Counted from the first letter of the stretch, positions 1 through 4,611 are shown. The stretch: DNA of 9,823 bases from CAYUHZ01 sp964444625 (GCA_964444625.1 CAYUHZ010000036.1:1-9823), one strand, 5' to 3'. Notes: a model not told the origin generated them from the letters alone. A program made the numbers and translations.

Positions 1-49
1 ATCTAACTTTCGAGGTTTTATGTATTTTAGGAGGATTTTAACCGGACAC
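1..49. mobile_element. Possible right end of an insertion sequence lying mostly outside the window
   Basis: Read inward from position 49 on the minus strand, the sequence begins TGTCCGGTTAAAATCCTCC, which resembles the TGT...ACA-type ends of IS3/IS481-like elements. The same CCGGACAC core recurs at 771-778 and, inverted, at 885-890. The stop codon of the minus-strand gene at 38-562 lies inside this stretch, so the gene's tail may have been rewritten by an insertion. No transposase is visible here, because the body would lie left of base 1. This is a resemblance judged by eye, so confidence is low. Confidence 0.22.
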
Positions 50-562
50 TAGTGAGAGAAAAGCAACTAACTTGCTTTTTCTTGTATTCTTTTTCCCTAA
101 ACAAACCTTTTTTCTATCTACGGCTAGATAGCCCTTTGTGCCCATGGTGATAAATTTTCCGATTATTTTCCCTTCGTATTTTATTGGATCAGCTTCGTCT
201 ATTTTGGCGTTTTGATAAGCCGTGGCCTTAGCCTTATAGGATTTGCTATGGCTCTTTAGAGCTTTGTCCAGCTTGCCTTCATCAACAGTAAATACAAATT
301 GGCCTTTTTTCAGATCCGCTGCCTTTGGAGATTTTAGCTTGTTTATAATCCCCCTATACTCCAAATACTCAAATGACCAGATCCTGCCTTCGACCACGAT
401 TTTCAGCTCAGCACCGCTTAGACCTTCTTTATGTGCCTTCAAAGCTAACCCGCCCAATAATGGCAGTGCCATCGGTTTTTTGCCAGATAAAAAACGCTCC
501 TTAATTTCATTGAGGACGTTCCAGATTTTTTCTTCTTGTTTTCTTTTTAGATGTAGCTTCAT
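38..562 (-). CDS. Conserved-looking hypothetical protein, 174 aa
   Basis: I do not recognise the family. The protein is soluble, lysine-rich and strongly basic, with no signal peptide, membrane segment or obvious catalytic motif. The N-terminus (residues 1-30) looks helical and charged. The middle (about 45-100) alternates short strands around the motif VEGRIWSFEYLEYRG and then FVFTVDEGKLDKAL. The C-terminus (120-165) is rich in basic residues. The ATG at 560-562 is preceded on the minus strand by TGgTATAAT, only a few bases upstream, so the message would be leaderless or nearly so. The tail ...SLVSG and the stop fall in sequence resembling an IS end, so the native C-terminus may be altered. 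It could be a nucleic-acid-binding protein given its charge, but that is only a guess. Composition is coding-like and the frame is long, so it is probably a real gene. Confidence 0.62.
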   Translation of the reverse strand: MKLHLKRKQEEKIWNVLNEIKERFLSGKKPMALPLLGGLALKAHKEGLSGAELKIVVEGRIWSFEYLEYRGIINKLKSPKAADLKKGQFVFTVDEGKLDKALKSHSKSYKAKATAYQNAKIDEADPIKYEGKIIGKFITMGTKGYLAVDRKKVCLGKKNTRKSKLVAFLSLVSG

Positions 563-572
563 ATATACTATG

Positions 573-581
573 ATTATACCA
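573..581 (-). promoter_or_regulatory. Extended -10 promoter for the gene at 38-562
   Basis: On the minus strand the sequence reads TGGTATAAT, a perfect TATAAT with the TGn extension. No good -35 box is visible 17 bases upstream. Transcription would start near 565-567, about 3-5 bases before the ATG at 562, which implies a leaderless or very short-leader mRNA. Confidence 0.55.
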
Positions 582-616
582 GACTACGCATAAAAATGAA
601 TGTTCAGAAAAAACTG

Positions 617-750
617 AATGGAACAGGTGGTTTAAGTTTAGATTTGTCGATTTGCTAGGCAATTCTTTTAATATTAGGCTAAATTGCCAATGAATTACTA
701 AAAACGGAACAGACCTAAAACCATTGAAAAAGTGTTCCGTTTGTTCCATT
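617..750. ncRNA. Candidate structured element with nested inverted repeats
   Basis: An outer pair, AATGGAACA (617-625) with TGTTCCATT (742-750), encloses two smaller stems: GGCAATT (658-664) with AATTGCC (682-688), and AACGGAACA (703-711) with TGTTCCGTT (733-741). All three arms are perfect, and together they draw a closed multi-branch fold. A further TTCAG/CTGAA stem (603-607/614-618) overlaps the outer left arm and would be an alternative. A terminator-like hairpin with a T-rich tail follows at 845-880 on the plus strand. I recognise no known RNA family, and no start codon or frame supports a protein. AT-rich intergenic DNA forms short repeats by chance, so this remains a candidate. Confidence 0.3.
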
Positions 751-771
751 TGTTTTATTTCAAGCCCGACC

Positions 772-890
772 CGGACACCTAAAAGGGGTCTTGCTATTCT
801 ACGAAATTCATGATAATATCAAACTATTATTACTTGAATTTATCAAGGATCTAATAGCCTCGGGATCCTTCTTTTCTTTTTAGGTGTCCG
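772..890. repeat. 119-bp element bounded by a 15-bp inverted repeat
   Basis: CGGACACCTAAAAGG at 772-786 pairs with CTTTTTAGGTGTCCG at 876-890, 14 of 15 positions matching. The bounded segment contains no reading frame of note and holds an inner hairpin at 845-870. A near copy of the left arm with its flank, GACCCGAACACCT, sits at 911-923 (compare GACCCGGACACCT at 768-780, one difference). The form resembles a miniature inverted-repeat element or facing insertion-sequence ends. I see no target-site duplication, so mobility is inference. Confidence 0.45.
845..880 (+). terminator. Terminator-like hairpin with a T-rich tail
   Basis: AAGGATC (845-851) and GATCCTT (864-870) form a perfect 7-bp stem with a 12-base loop, followed by CTTTTCTTTT. 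It would work for plus-strand transcription, yet no plus-strand protein gene precedes it, so it would belong to an RNA transcribed from the 600-840 region if it is functional. The tail overlaps the right arm of the 772-890 repeat. Confidence 0.3.
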
Positions 891-949
891 ATTTGCCTTG
901 AAACCGCCTTGACCCGAACACCTGCTAAGGACTAGAGAAGGGCTCTGAA

Positions 950-969
950 AACTCCCTAAAAGGGTAGTT
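950..969. repeat. Short bulged hairpin in the rpsP upstream region
   Basis: AACTCCCT (950-957) and AGGGTAGTT (961-969) pair over eight positions with one bulged T and a 3-base loop. It lies between the inverted-repeat element and the AT-rich rpsP upstream region. It may be part of a longer structured leader of rpsP or of the preceding element; no protein frame covers it. Confidence 0.3.
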
Positions 970-999
970 CCAGACCCGAACGGGGCTCCAAGTCAAGCC

Positions 1000-1028
1000 T
1001 TGATTAAAAGATATAAATAATCTAATCT
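1000..1028 (+). promoter_or_regulatory. Weak candidate promoter for rpsP
   Basis: TTGATT (1000-1005) and TAATCT (1023-1028) are 17 bases apart, giving a partial match to the housekeeping consensus, and the DNA from 1006 to 1073 is almost pure A/T. Alternatives such as TATAAA at 1030-1035 cannot be excluded, and CTTTATAAAT occurs twice (1027-1036 and 1051-1060). rpsP has no gene close upstream on the same strand, so a promoter is expected in this stretch. Confidence 0.28.
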
Positions 1029-1073
1029 TTATAAATAAATTAATTAAATCCTTTATAAATTTCTGTTCCTTTT

Positions 1074-1101
1074 GGAAATTAGAAACTGGTAATTGGAAAT
1101 T
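1074..1101 (+). repeat. Four degenerate heptamers just upstream of rpsP
   Basis: The sequence can be read as GGAAATT, AGAAACT, GGTAATT, GGAAATT, an exact 7-base register with the first and last copies identical. It ends nine bases before the rpsP ATG. The unit resembles the complement of the AATTTTC heptamer repeated inside trmD. The last copy supplies the only purine-rich stretch that could act as a weak ribosome-binding site. Confidence 0.45.
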
Positions 1102-1110
1102 ATAAGCATT

Positions 1111-1410
1111 ATGTTAACAATACGTTTATCTAGAATCGGCAAAAAAAATAAACCGATGTATCGCCTGATGATTACGGAAAAAAGCCGTGATGTTTTTGGC
1201 AAACCGTTGGAGATTCTCGGATCATACAATCCTTATGACAAAAAATTAGTGGTTAAGAAGGAAAGAATTGAACACTGGATCAAGCAAGGCGCTGGAATGT
1301 CTCCTACCGTAAACAATCTATTAGTTGGCAATAATATTATTGCCGGAGAAAAGGTAAAAGCGTCAAAACCGAACACTAAGAAAAAAAATGAGAAGGAGAA
1401 GGTCAAATAG
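1111..1410 (+). CDS. rpsP: Small ribosomal subunit protein bS16
   Basis: The 99-residue protein is a component of the 30S subunit that binds 16S rRNA and helps early assembly. The family signature is clear: LTIRLSRIGKKNKPMYRLM at residues 2-20, EILGSYNP at 34-41, and ERIEHWIKQGAGMSPTVNNLL at 51-71. I chose the ATG at 1111 because family members begin M(L/V)xIRLxRxG; an in-frame TTG at 1093 would add six unconserved residues. Typical S16 proteins have 75-90 residues, so the last roughly 20, almost all Lys, Glu and Asn, are an extra basic tail, which may contact rRNA. No strong Shine-Dalgarno site is present. It is followed by khpA, as in many bacteria, but khpA also has its own promoter. Identification is secure. 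Confidence 0.96.
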   Translation: MLTIRLSRIGKKNKPMYRLMITEKSRDVFGKPLEILGSYNPYDKKLVVKKERIEHWIKQGAGMSPTVNNLLVGNNIIAGEKVKASKPNTKKKNEKEKVK

Positions 1411-1428
1411 CAAATAAAACATAGAATA

Positions 1429-1456
1429 TTGACAAATTATAGATTTATGTTATAAT
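1429..1456 (+). promoter_or_regulatory. Consensus sigma-70-type promoter of khpA, with a palindrome over the -10
   Basis: TTGACA (1429-1434) and TATAAT (1451-1456) match the consensus perfectly and are separated by 16 bases. The -10 lies inside a perfect 17-base palindrome at 1446-1462 (TATGTTAT-A-ATAACATA), which may be an operator or simply reflect base composition. Transcription should start near 1463, giving a leader of about 90 bases before khpA. It starts 19 bases after the rpsP stop, so khpA can be expressed independently of rpsP. Confidence 0.8.
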
Positions 1457-1463
1457 AACATAA

Positions 1464-1539
1464 TCATTCATTTTGAATGAGTTAATTATTTAATTAAGAG
1501 CTCTTTCAACCTGACTGGAGGCAAGGTCAGCTTGGAAGA
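1464..1539 (+). promoter_or_regulatory. Structured 5' leader of khpA: two hairpins, GGAGG in the second loop
   Basis: Right at the predicted transcript start, TCATTCA (1464-1470) and TGAATGA (1474-1480) form a perfect 7-bp hairpin with a TTT loop. Further on, TCTTTCAA (1502-1509) and CTGACT (1511-1516) pair with GGTCAG (1525-1530) and TTGGAAGA (1532-1539). This gives about 14 pairs, two of them G-U, interrupted by one C-C mismatch. The 8-base loop, GGAGGCAA (1517-1524), presents a perfect GGAGG, but it is 32 bases before the start codon, too far for ordinary initiation. The ATG follows the stem by 14 bases. The structure could protect the 5' end, set translation level, or be a binding site for the KH protein itself; function is inference. 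Confidence 0.5.
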
Positions 1540-1553
1540 AAAGACAAAACACT

Positions 1554-1871
1554 ATGGCTGTTAAAGATCAAGAATTCTTGGAATTCATCGTTAAATCCAT
1601 TGTCAGCAACCCTGATATGGTATCAGTGGATAGAACAGTGGACGAAATGGGCGTGTTACTGACTCTAAAGATTAGCCCAGAGGATATGGGTTACATCATC
1701 GGTCGCAGAGGGCAAACTGCCCAGGCAATCAGAACCTTGTTGAAGATTGTCGGAGCAAAAAACAATGCCCGGGTAAATCTAAAGATTTACGAACCAGAAG
1801 GAGCTCGCAGACCAAGCCGCCAACAGCAGGAAGATATTGATACTTCATCCGTTGACGACTTAAAGATCTAA
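1554..1871 (+). CDS. khpA: KH-domain RNA-binding protein KhpA
   Basis: The 105-residue protein is a single-KH-domain RNA chaperone of the KhpA/YlqC family, which usually acts as a dimer, often with KhpB/Jag, and binds many transcripts. Residues 7-80 match the family from N-terminal FLEFIVKSIVSNPDMVSV onward. The central GYIIGRRGQTAQAIRTLLK contains the GxxG nucleic-acid-contacting loop at residues 50-53 (GRRG). It ends NARVNLKIYEPEG. Family members are mostly 75-85 residues; the final 20 here (RRPSRQQQEDIDTSSVDDLKI) are an acidic, probably disordered tail. The ATG at 1554 gives the expected N-terminus. The gene has its own consensus promoter, a long structured leader and a strong terminator, so it is a self-contained unit. 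Its place after rpsP is the usual one, but rimM does not follow. Confidence 0.92.
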   Translation: MAVKDQEFLEFIVKSIVSNPDMVSVDRTVDEMGVLLTLKISPEDMGYIIGRRGQTAQAIRTLLKIVGAKNNARVNLKIYEPEGARRPSRQQQEDIDTSSVDDLKI

Positions 1872-1896
1872 GGCCTACTTAGCAATCTACATAAAT

Positions 1897-1928
1897 AAAA
1901 AACCACACTTTAACAGTTGTGGTTTTTT
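1897..1928 (+). terminator. Rho-independent terminator after khpA
   Basis: AAAAAACCACA (1897-1907) pairs perfectly with TGTGGTTTTTT (1918-1928) around a 10-base loop, giving an 11-bp stem whose 3' arm ends in the T-run. It begins 25 bases after the khpA stop and separates khpA from the small membrane protein and trmD. Confidence 0.85.
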
Positions 1929-1931
1929 ATT

Positions 1932-1967
1932 TATAATATAGATAAGCGGATAAAAAATATTTATAAT
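1932..1967 (+). promoter_or_regulatory. Possible promoters for the membrane protein-trmD pair
   Basis: Two TATAAT hexamers occur at 1932-1937 and 1962-1967, between the khpA terminator and the ATG at 1979. Neither has a convincing -35 box at the right distance. Use of the second would start the message about five bases before the ATG. A promoter is expected here because a strong terminator lies just upstream. Confidence 0.35.
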
Positions 1968-1978
1968 TAATAAATAAT

Positions 1979-2185
1979 ATGTTAAAAAAACTAAAATTAG
2001 CCATCAGCATTCTTTTAATCATGTTTTGCCTTGCTTCATTGGCTATTGCTTTTTTGGCAATATGGGATGCAATGAGCAACGAGCTGGCGAAAGAGGCGTT
2101 TTTAAAAATTTCTTACACTTTTGGCGCGCTTCTGCTTTGTTCATTGGGCATATTGTTGGTTATTAAAATTTCTGAAGATAAATAA
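1979..2185 (+). CDS. Small two-helix membrane protein, 68 aa
   Basis: I do not recognise a named family. The protein has a short basic start (MLKKLK), a first hydrophobic helix at about residues 8-29, a short polar loop (DAMSNELAKEAFLK) and a second helix at about 44-63, ending in the charged tail KISEDK. The positive N-terminus predicts both ends in the cytoplasm and the loop outside. No catalytic or ligand motif is visible. Its stop is two bases before the trmD ATG, so the two are almost certainly co-transcribed and probably translationally coupled. That position is where rimM would sit in the common cluster order, but this protein shows no resemblance to RimM. Coding status is supported by the tight spacing and by a regular hydrophobic pattern. 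Confidence 0.7.
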   Translation: MLKKLKLAISILLIMFCLASLAIAFLAIWDAMSNELAKEAFLKISYTFGALLLCSLGILLVIKISEDK

Positions 2186-2187
2186 AA

Positions 2188-2883
2188 ATGACTTTTCATA
2201 TCATTACTATTTTTCCGCAAATCCTTGATTCTTATTTCAATGAATCAATTATTAGGCGCGCGCAAAAAAATAAAATTATAGCTATAAAAATCCACAATCT
2301 GCGGGACTGGACGACCGACAAACATAAAACCATTGATGATGCGCCTTACGGCGGCGGGGCCGGCATGGTAATGAAAATTGAGCCGATCTATGCGGCCTTG
2401 CAGGCCTTAAATTTTCAATTTTCAATTTTCAATTTTCATAATAATATAAAAAAAGCAAAAACAACAAAAATTATTCTATTGTCTGCCAAAGGTAAAACTT
2501 GGAACCAACAGTTGGCAAAAAAATATTCAAAACTAGACAATATTGTTTTCATCTGCGGCCGTTATGAGGGCATAGATGAAAGAGTAAAAAAACTGGTTGA
2601 TGAAGAAATTTCCATCGGCGACTATGTGCTGACCGGCGGCGAGCTGGGCGCGGCAGTGATCATTGATTCAATTACCCGCCTCTTGCCTGGCGCTCTTGGC
2701 AACTCAATAAGCGCCAAGGACGAATCACATTCAAAGCTTGGAAGGCTTGAATATCCTCAATACACCAGACCGGCAATCTTTGAAATCAATGGCAAAAATA
2801 GCACAGTGCCTAAAATCTTGTTATCAGGCGATCATCAAAAAATAAATTCTTGGAGAGTGTCTAAAATTAAGAAAAATAAATAA
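2188..2883 (+). CDS. trmD: tRNA (guanine-37-N1)-methyltransferase TrmD
   Basis: The 231-residue enzyme uses S-adenosylmethionine to methylate N1 of G37 next to the anticodon, preventing +1 frameshifting. SPOUT-fold landmarks are all visible: FHIITIFPQIL at 3-13, DDAPYGGGAGMVMKIEP at 50-66, FICGRYEGIDERV at 121-133, SIGDYVLTGGELGAAVIIDSITRLLPGALGN at 142-172 forming the trefoil-knot SAM site, and LEYPQYTRP at 187-195. The catalytic aspartate is probably D178 in AKDESH, though the alignment is offset by one around it. Two oddities stand out. Residues about 75-93 form a longer loop encoded by a 28-base heptamer repeat, and the C-terminus stops soon after LLSGDHQKINSWR, about 25 or more residues earlier than in E. 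coli. RimM and L19 genes, its usual neighbours, are missing. It starts two bases after the small membrane protein gene. Confidence 0.95.
   Translation: MTFHIITIFPQILDSYFNESIIRRAQKNKIIAIKIHNLRDWTTDKHKTIDDAPYGGGAGMVMKIEPIYAALQALNFQFSIFNFHNNIKKAKTTKIILLSAKGKTWNQQLAKKYSKLDNIVFICGRYEGIDERVKKLVDEEISIGDYVLTGGELGAAVIIDSITRLLPGALGNSISAKDESHSKLGRLEYPQYTRPAIFEINGKNSTVPKILLSGDHQKINSWRVSKIKKNK
2410..2437 (+). repeat. Perfect tandem heptamer (AATTTTC x4) inside trmD
   Basis: Four identical 7-base units occupy 2410-2416, 2417-2423, 2424-2430 and 2431-2437. Because 28 is not a multiple of three, the copies are read in different frames and give NFQFSIFNF in TrmD residues 75-83, in a loop between conserved blocks. 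Gain or loss of one unit would frameshift trmD; only changes of three units keep the frame. The unit resembles the degenerate heptamers upstream of rpsP. Confidence 0.92.
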
Positions 2884-2896
2884 ATTTTGTTTAATA

Positions 2897-3178
2897 TTAG
2901 ATATGTTTATTAAAGCTAAAAAACAAAGAAGAGAGCATATCGTCCTGGCAAACACAAATTAACCTTATGAGCAGGAGAAAATTCCGCTTGGATTGTTGCT
3001 CCAGATAGGATTTGCTGCCATCTAAAATCGCGGGATGATCAATTTTGCGCCATCTACGAAGATGACAAGCAATTCCAGCCAGCGTTCCTCTTGGAAATTT
3101 ACCAAACAAAATAAATCCAAGATAATCGCCGTTAATAACCAACCAGAGATTATCTTCAAAACAGCAAAGGCTTAACAA
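2897..3178 (-). pseudogene. Possible decayed minus-strand gene
   Basis: This stretch is visibly richer in G/C than the flanking AT-rich DNA, as expected for former coding sequence. A 93-codon minus-strand frame covers it, but it begins only at a TTG, lacks a ribosome-binding site and has an unusual Cys/Leu/Phe-rich product that I do not recognise. Near 3025 a second minus-strand frame becomes the more protein-like one (RWQQILSGATIQAEFSPAH then LCLPGRYALFF), running to a stop near 2918. That is what a frameshifted remnant would look like. It could equally be non-coding. Outside this the interval 2884-3279 holds only AT-rich DNA and a weak promoter for the next gene. Confidence 0.25.
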
Positions 3179-3244
3179 AATATCCGGACAGGTGGTGAAT
3201 ATGATTACCCCTCTTTTTTACCCCCTTTTTTTTATAAAAAATAA

Positions 3245-3253
3245 TGCTAAAAT
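3245..3253 (+). promoter_or_regulatory. Extended -10 promoter for the first pilin-like gene
   Basis: TGcTAAAAT is an extended -10 with one mismatch to TATAAT. Only a T-run, with no real -35 box, lies at the expected distance. Transcription would start near 3260, about 20 bases before the ATG at 3280. Confidence 0.4.
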
Positions 3254-3279
3254 TAATTCATTAAATAACAATAAAAAAA

Positions 3280-3633
3280 ATGAAAAAAATTATATTTATA
3301 TTATTATTTTTGATGTTATTTTTTGTTGCAACTAATTTTATTAAAGCGCAAGCAAACACATGCCCACCAAATAAGGTTTGTCTTGAAAATCCAATAAAAG
3401 ACAGCAAAACCCCCCAAGCCTTTATAGGCCAAATCATCAAGGGCGTGCTGGGTATTGTCGGCTCCTTAGCTTTAGTAATGTTTATTTACGGCGGACTCAC
3501 TTGGATGACCAGCTCAGGAAATACGGAAAAAGTGACCAAGGGCAAAAATATTATCATTTGGGCTAGCATTGGTCTGGTGGTCATTTTTACCTCCTACATC
3601 TTGGTCAAATTTGTCATCGATACAATCAAATAG
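3280..3633 (+). CDS. VirB2/TrbC-like pilin-family membrane protein (T4SS_pilin type)
   Basis: The 117-residue protein has a cleavable-looking signal peptide (lysines at 2-3, hydrophobic to about 21, then KAQA before NT) and two more hydrophobic helices, at about 50-73 and 91-113. The hinge between them, IYGGLTWMTSSGNTEKVTKGKNII, is the hallmark of the small pilin-like proteins that are abundant in Patescibacteria and resemble type IV secretion pilins. Cys28 and Cys34 in the mature N-terminus could form a disulfide. No secretion ATPase or channel gene is nearby, so assembly into a secretion pilus is not shown; a structural or membrane-domain role is equally possible. The gene stands alone, with its own weak promoter and a terminator shortly after. 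A second relative lies on the opposite strand at 4652-5065. Confidence 0.82.
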   Translation: MKKIIFILLFLMLFFVATNFIKAQANTCPPNKVCLENPIKDSKTPQAFIGQIIKGVLGIVGSLALVMFIYGGLTWMTSSGNTEKVTKGKNIIIWASIGLVVIFTSYILVKFVIDTIK

Positions 3634-3664
3634 AAGGTTAAAACAAAAACTTAACAGGAATCCC

Positions 3665-3695
3665 AAAAAAGACATACTGGGCGCATGTCTTTTTT
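3665..3695. terminator. Bidirectional Rho-independent terminator between convergent genes
   Basis: AAAAAAGACAT (3665-3675) pairs perfectly with ATGTCTTTTTT (3685-3695) around a 9-base loop. The A-run and T-run make it functional in both directions: 31 bases after the pilin-like gene on the plus strand, and 46 bases after the ROK gene on the minus strand. Confidence 0.88.
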
Positions 3696-3741
3696 TATTG
3701 CCAAGGAATTTCTATTTTAAAAATTATGTCATAAAATCTGT

Positions 3742-4611
3742 CTAAACGACTGTTTCTTGAAATAACAAAGCCGCTCCGATCGCGCCGGCATGCTTGGTCT
3801 TGCTTTTGACGATCTTGATCTTTTTTTGGGCTATAGTTGACTCAATGTGTTTTTGCATGGATGTATATGTTTCAGATAAAAAAAGATCGCTTGACCCAAC
3901 CGCTCCCCCGCCGACAATAATAATCTCCGGATCAAGCAAGTTGACGATATTGGCAAAGGCCAAGCCGAATATCCTGCCCACCTCAACATAGGTCTTTTCG
4001 GCCAGAACGTCTCCGCGGTAAGCTTCATCCGCCATGCCGACTGGATTGTTTTGGGTCAATTTGTGATAAGCTTCTTCCAGTCCAATCTCGGTTTCCGTGC
4101 TGATCACCATCTCGCCCGGCTCTCCAGCCGCGCCATGATTGCCAAGATAGACTTCGCCCCGGTGCCACCATCCACCGCCCACTCCAGTGCCGATGGTGAT
4201 GCCGTAGATATTATTATATTTTTTCCCCACTCCAACCAGCGCCTCGGCGCGCACAAAACAATTCGCGTCATTATCCATTTTTACCGGTAGATTTATCCTG
4301 CTGTTTAGCACCGCCGCCAAGCTTACTCCGTCCAAGATGGGGACGTTTGGCGATTTTAGCACTCGGCCGTTTTCATAATCATGCACTCCGGGCACCCCCA
4401 ATCCAATGCCAACTATCTTGACCTTGTCCTTTCTGGCGCGTTCAAGCAATGGCTCAATCAGCGCCACCAGCATAACCAAAAAATGATCAAGGCTATCCTT
4501 GGGCGTTGCTAATAAATAATCGGCCAAAACCATTTCTCCGTTAAACAGCACGGCTTTCATGTTGGTCCCGCCGACATCAACTCCGACGAAATATTTTTTT
4601 TCTTTAATCAT
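3742..4611 (-). CDS. ROK-family sugar kinase (glucokinase-like), atypical metal site
   Basis: The 289-residue protein belongs to the ROK fold, ATP-dependent kinases for glucose, fructose, N-acetylmannosamine and similar sugars. Visible motifs are the phosphate loop FVGVDVGGTNMKAVLF at 8-23, GIGLGVPG at 68-75, the catalytic aspartate D115 in KMDNDANC, the second phosphate loop ITIGTGVGGG at 138-147, NHGAAGEPGE at 158-167 and the adenosine region IIIVGGGAVGS at 230-240. The start was set at the ATG at 4611 because the family begins a few residues before the first loop; a longer frame from 4695 would overlap the upstream gene. The usual zinc-binding CxCGxxGCxE is absent (STETEIGLEE instead), and its partner histidine is Glu167. 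Catalytic residues remain, so it is probably active. The sugar cannot be told. It is 40 bases downstream of the second pilin-like gene and likely co-transcribed with it. Confidence 0.9.
   Translation of the reverse strand: MIKEKKYFVGVDVGGTNMKAVLFNGEMVLADYLLATPKDSLDHFLVMLVALIEPLLERARKDKVKIVGIGLGVPGVHDYENGRVLKSPNVPILDGVSLAAVLNSRINLPVKMDNDANCFVRAEALVGVGKKYNNIYGITIGTGVGGGWWHRGEVYLGNHGAAGEPGEMVISTETEIGLEEAYHKLTQNNPVGMADEAYRGDVLAEKTYVEVGRIFGLAFANIVNLLDPEIIIVGGGAVGSSDLFLSETYTSMQKHIESTIAQKKIKIVKSKTKHAGAIGAALLFQETVV

Noticed and set aside
243..593. 116-codon plus-strand open frame opposite the first gene
   Set aside because: It is antisense to the 38-562 frame, which has the better promoter and more protein-like composition; the product is a low-complexity Ser/Phe/Pro-rich string typical of a shadow frame.
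507..749. 80-codon minus-strand open frame in the 563-1110 gap
   Set aside because: It overlaps the start of the first gene on the same strand and runs through the inverted repeats; the product resembles no protein.
600..1100. CRISPR array or tRNA gene in the repeat-rich gap
   Set aside because: Repeats are inverted and unequal in spacing, with no regular direct repeat-spacer pattern, and no cloverleaf with a T-loop consensus was found.
1093..1110. Longer rpsP start at TTG 1093
   Set aside because: The six added residues are encoded by the heptamer repeat and are not part of the S16 family; the ATG at 1111 gives the canonical N-terminus.
3794..4290. Several plus-strand open frames inside the ROK gene
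   Set aside because: They are antisense shadows of a well-recognised gene.
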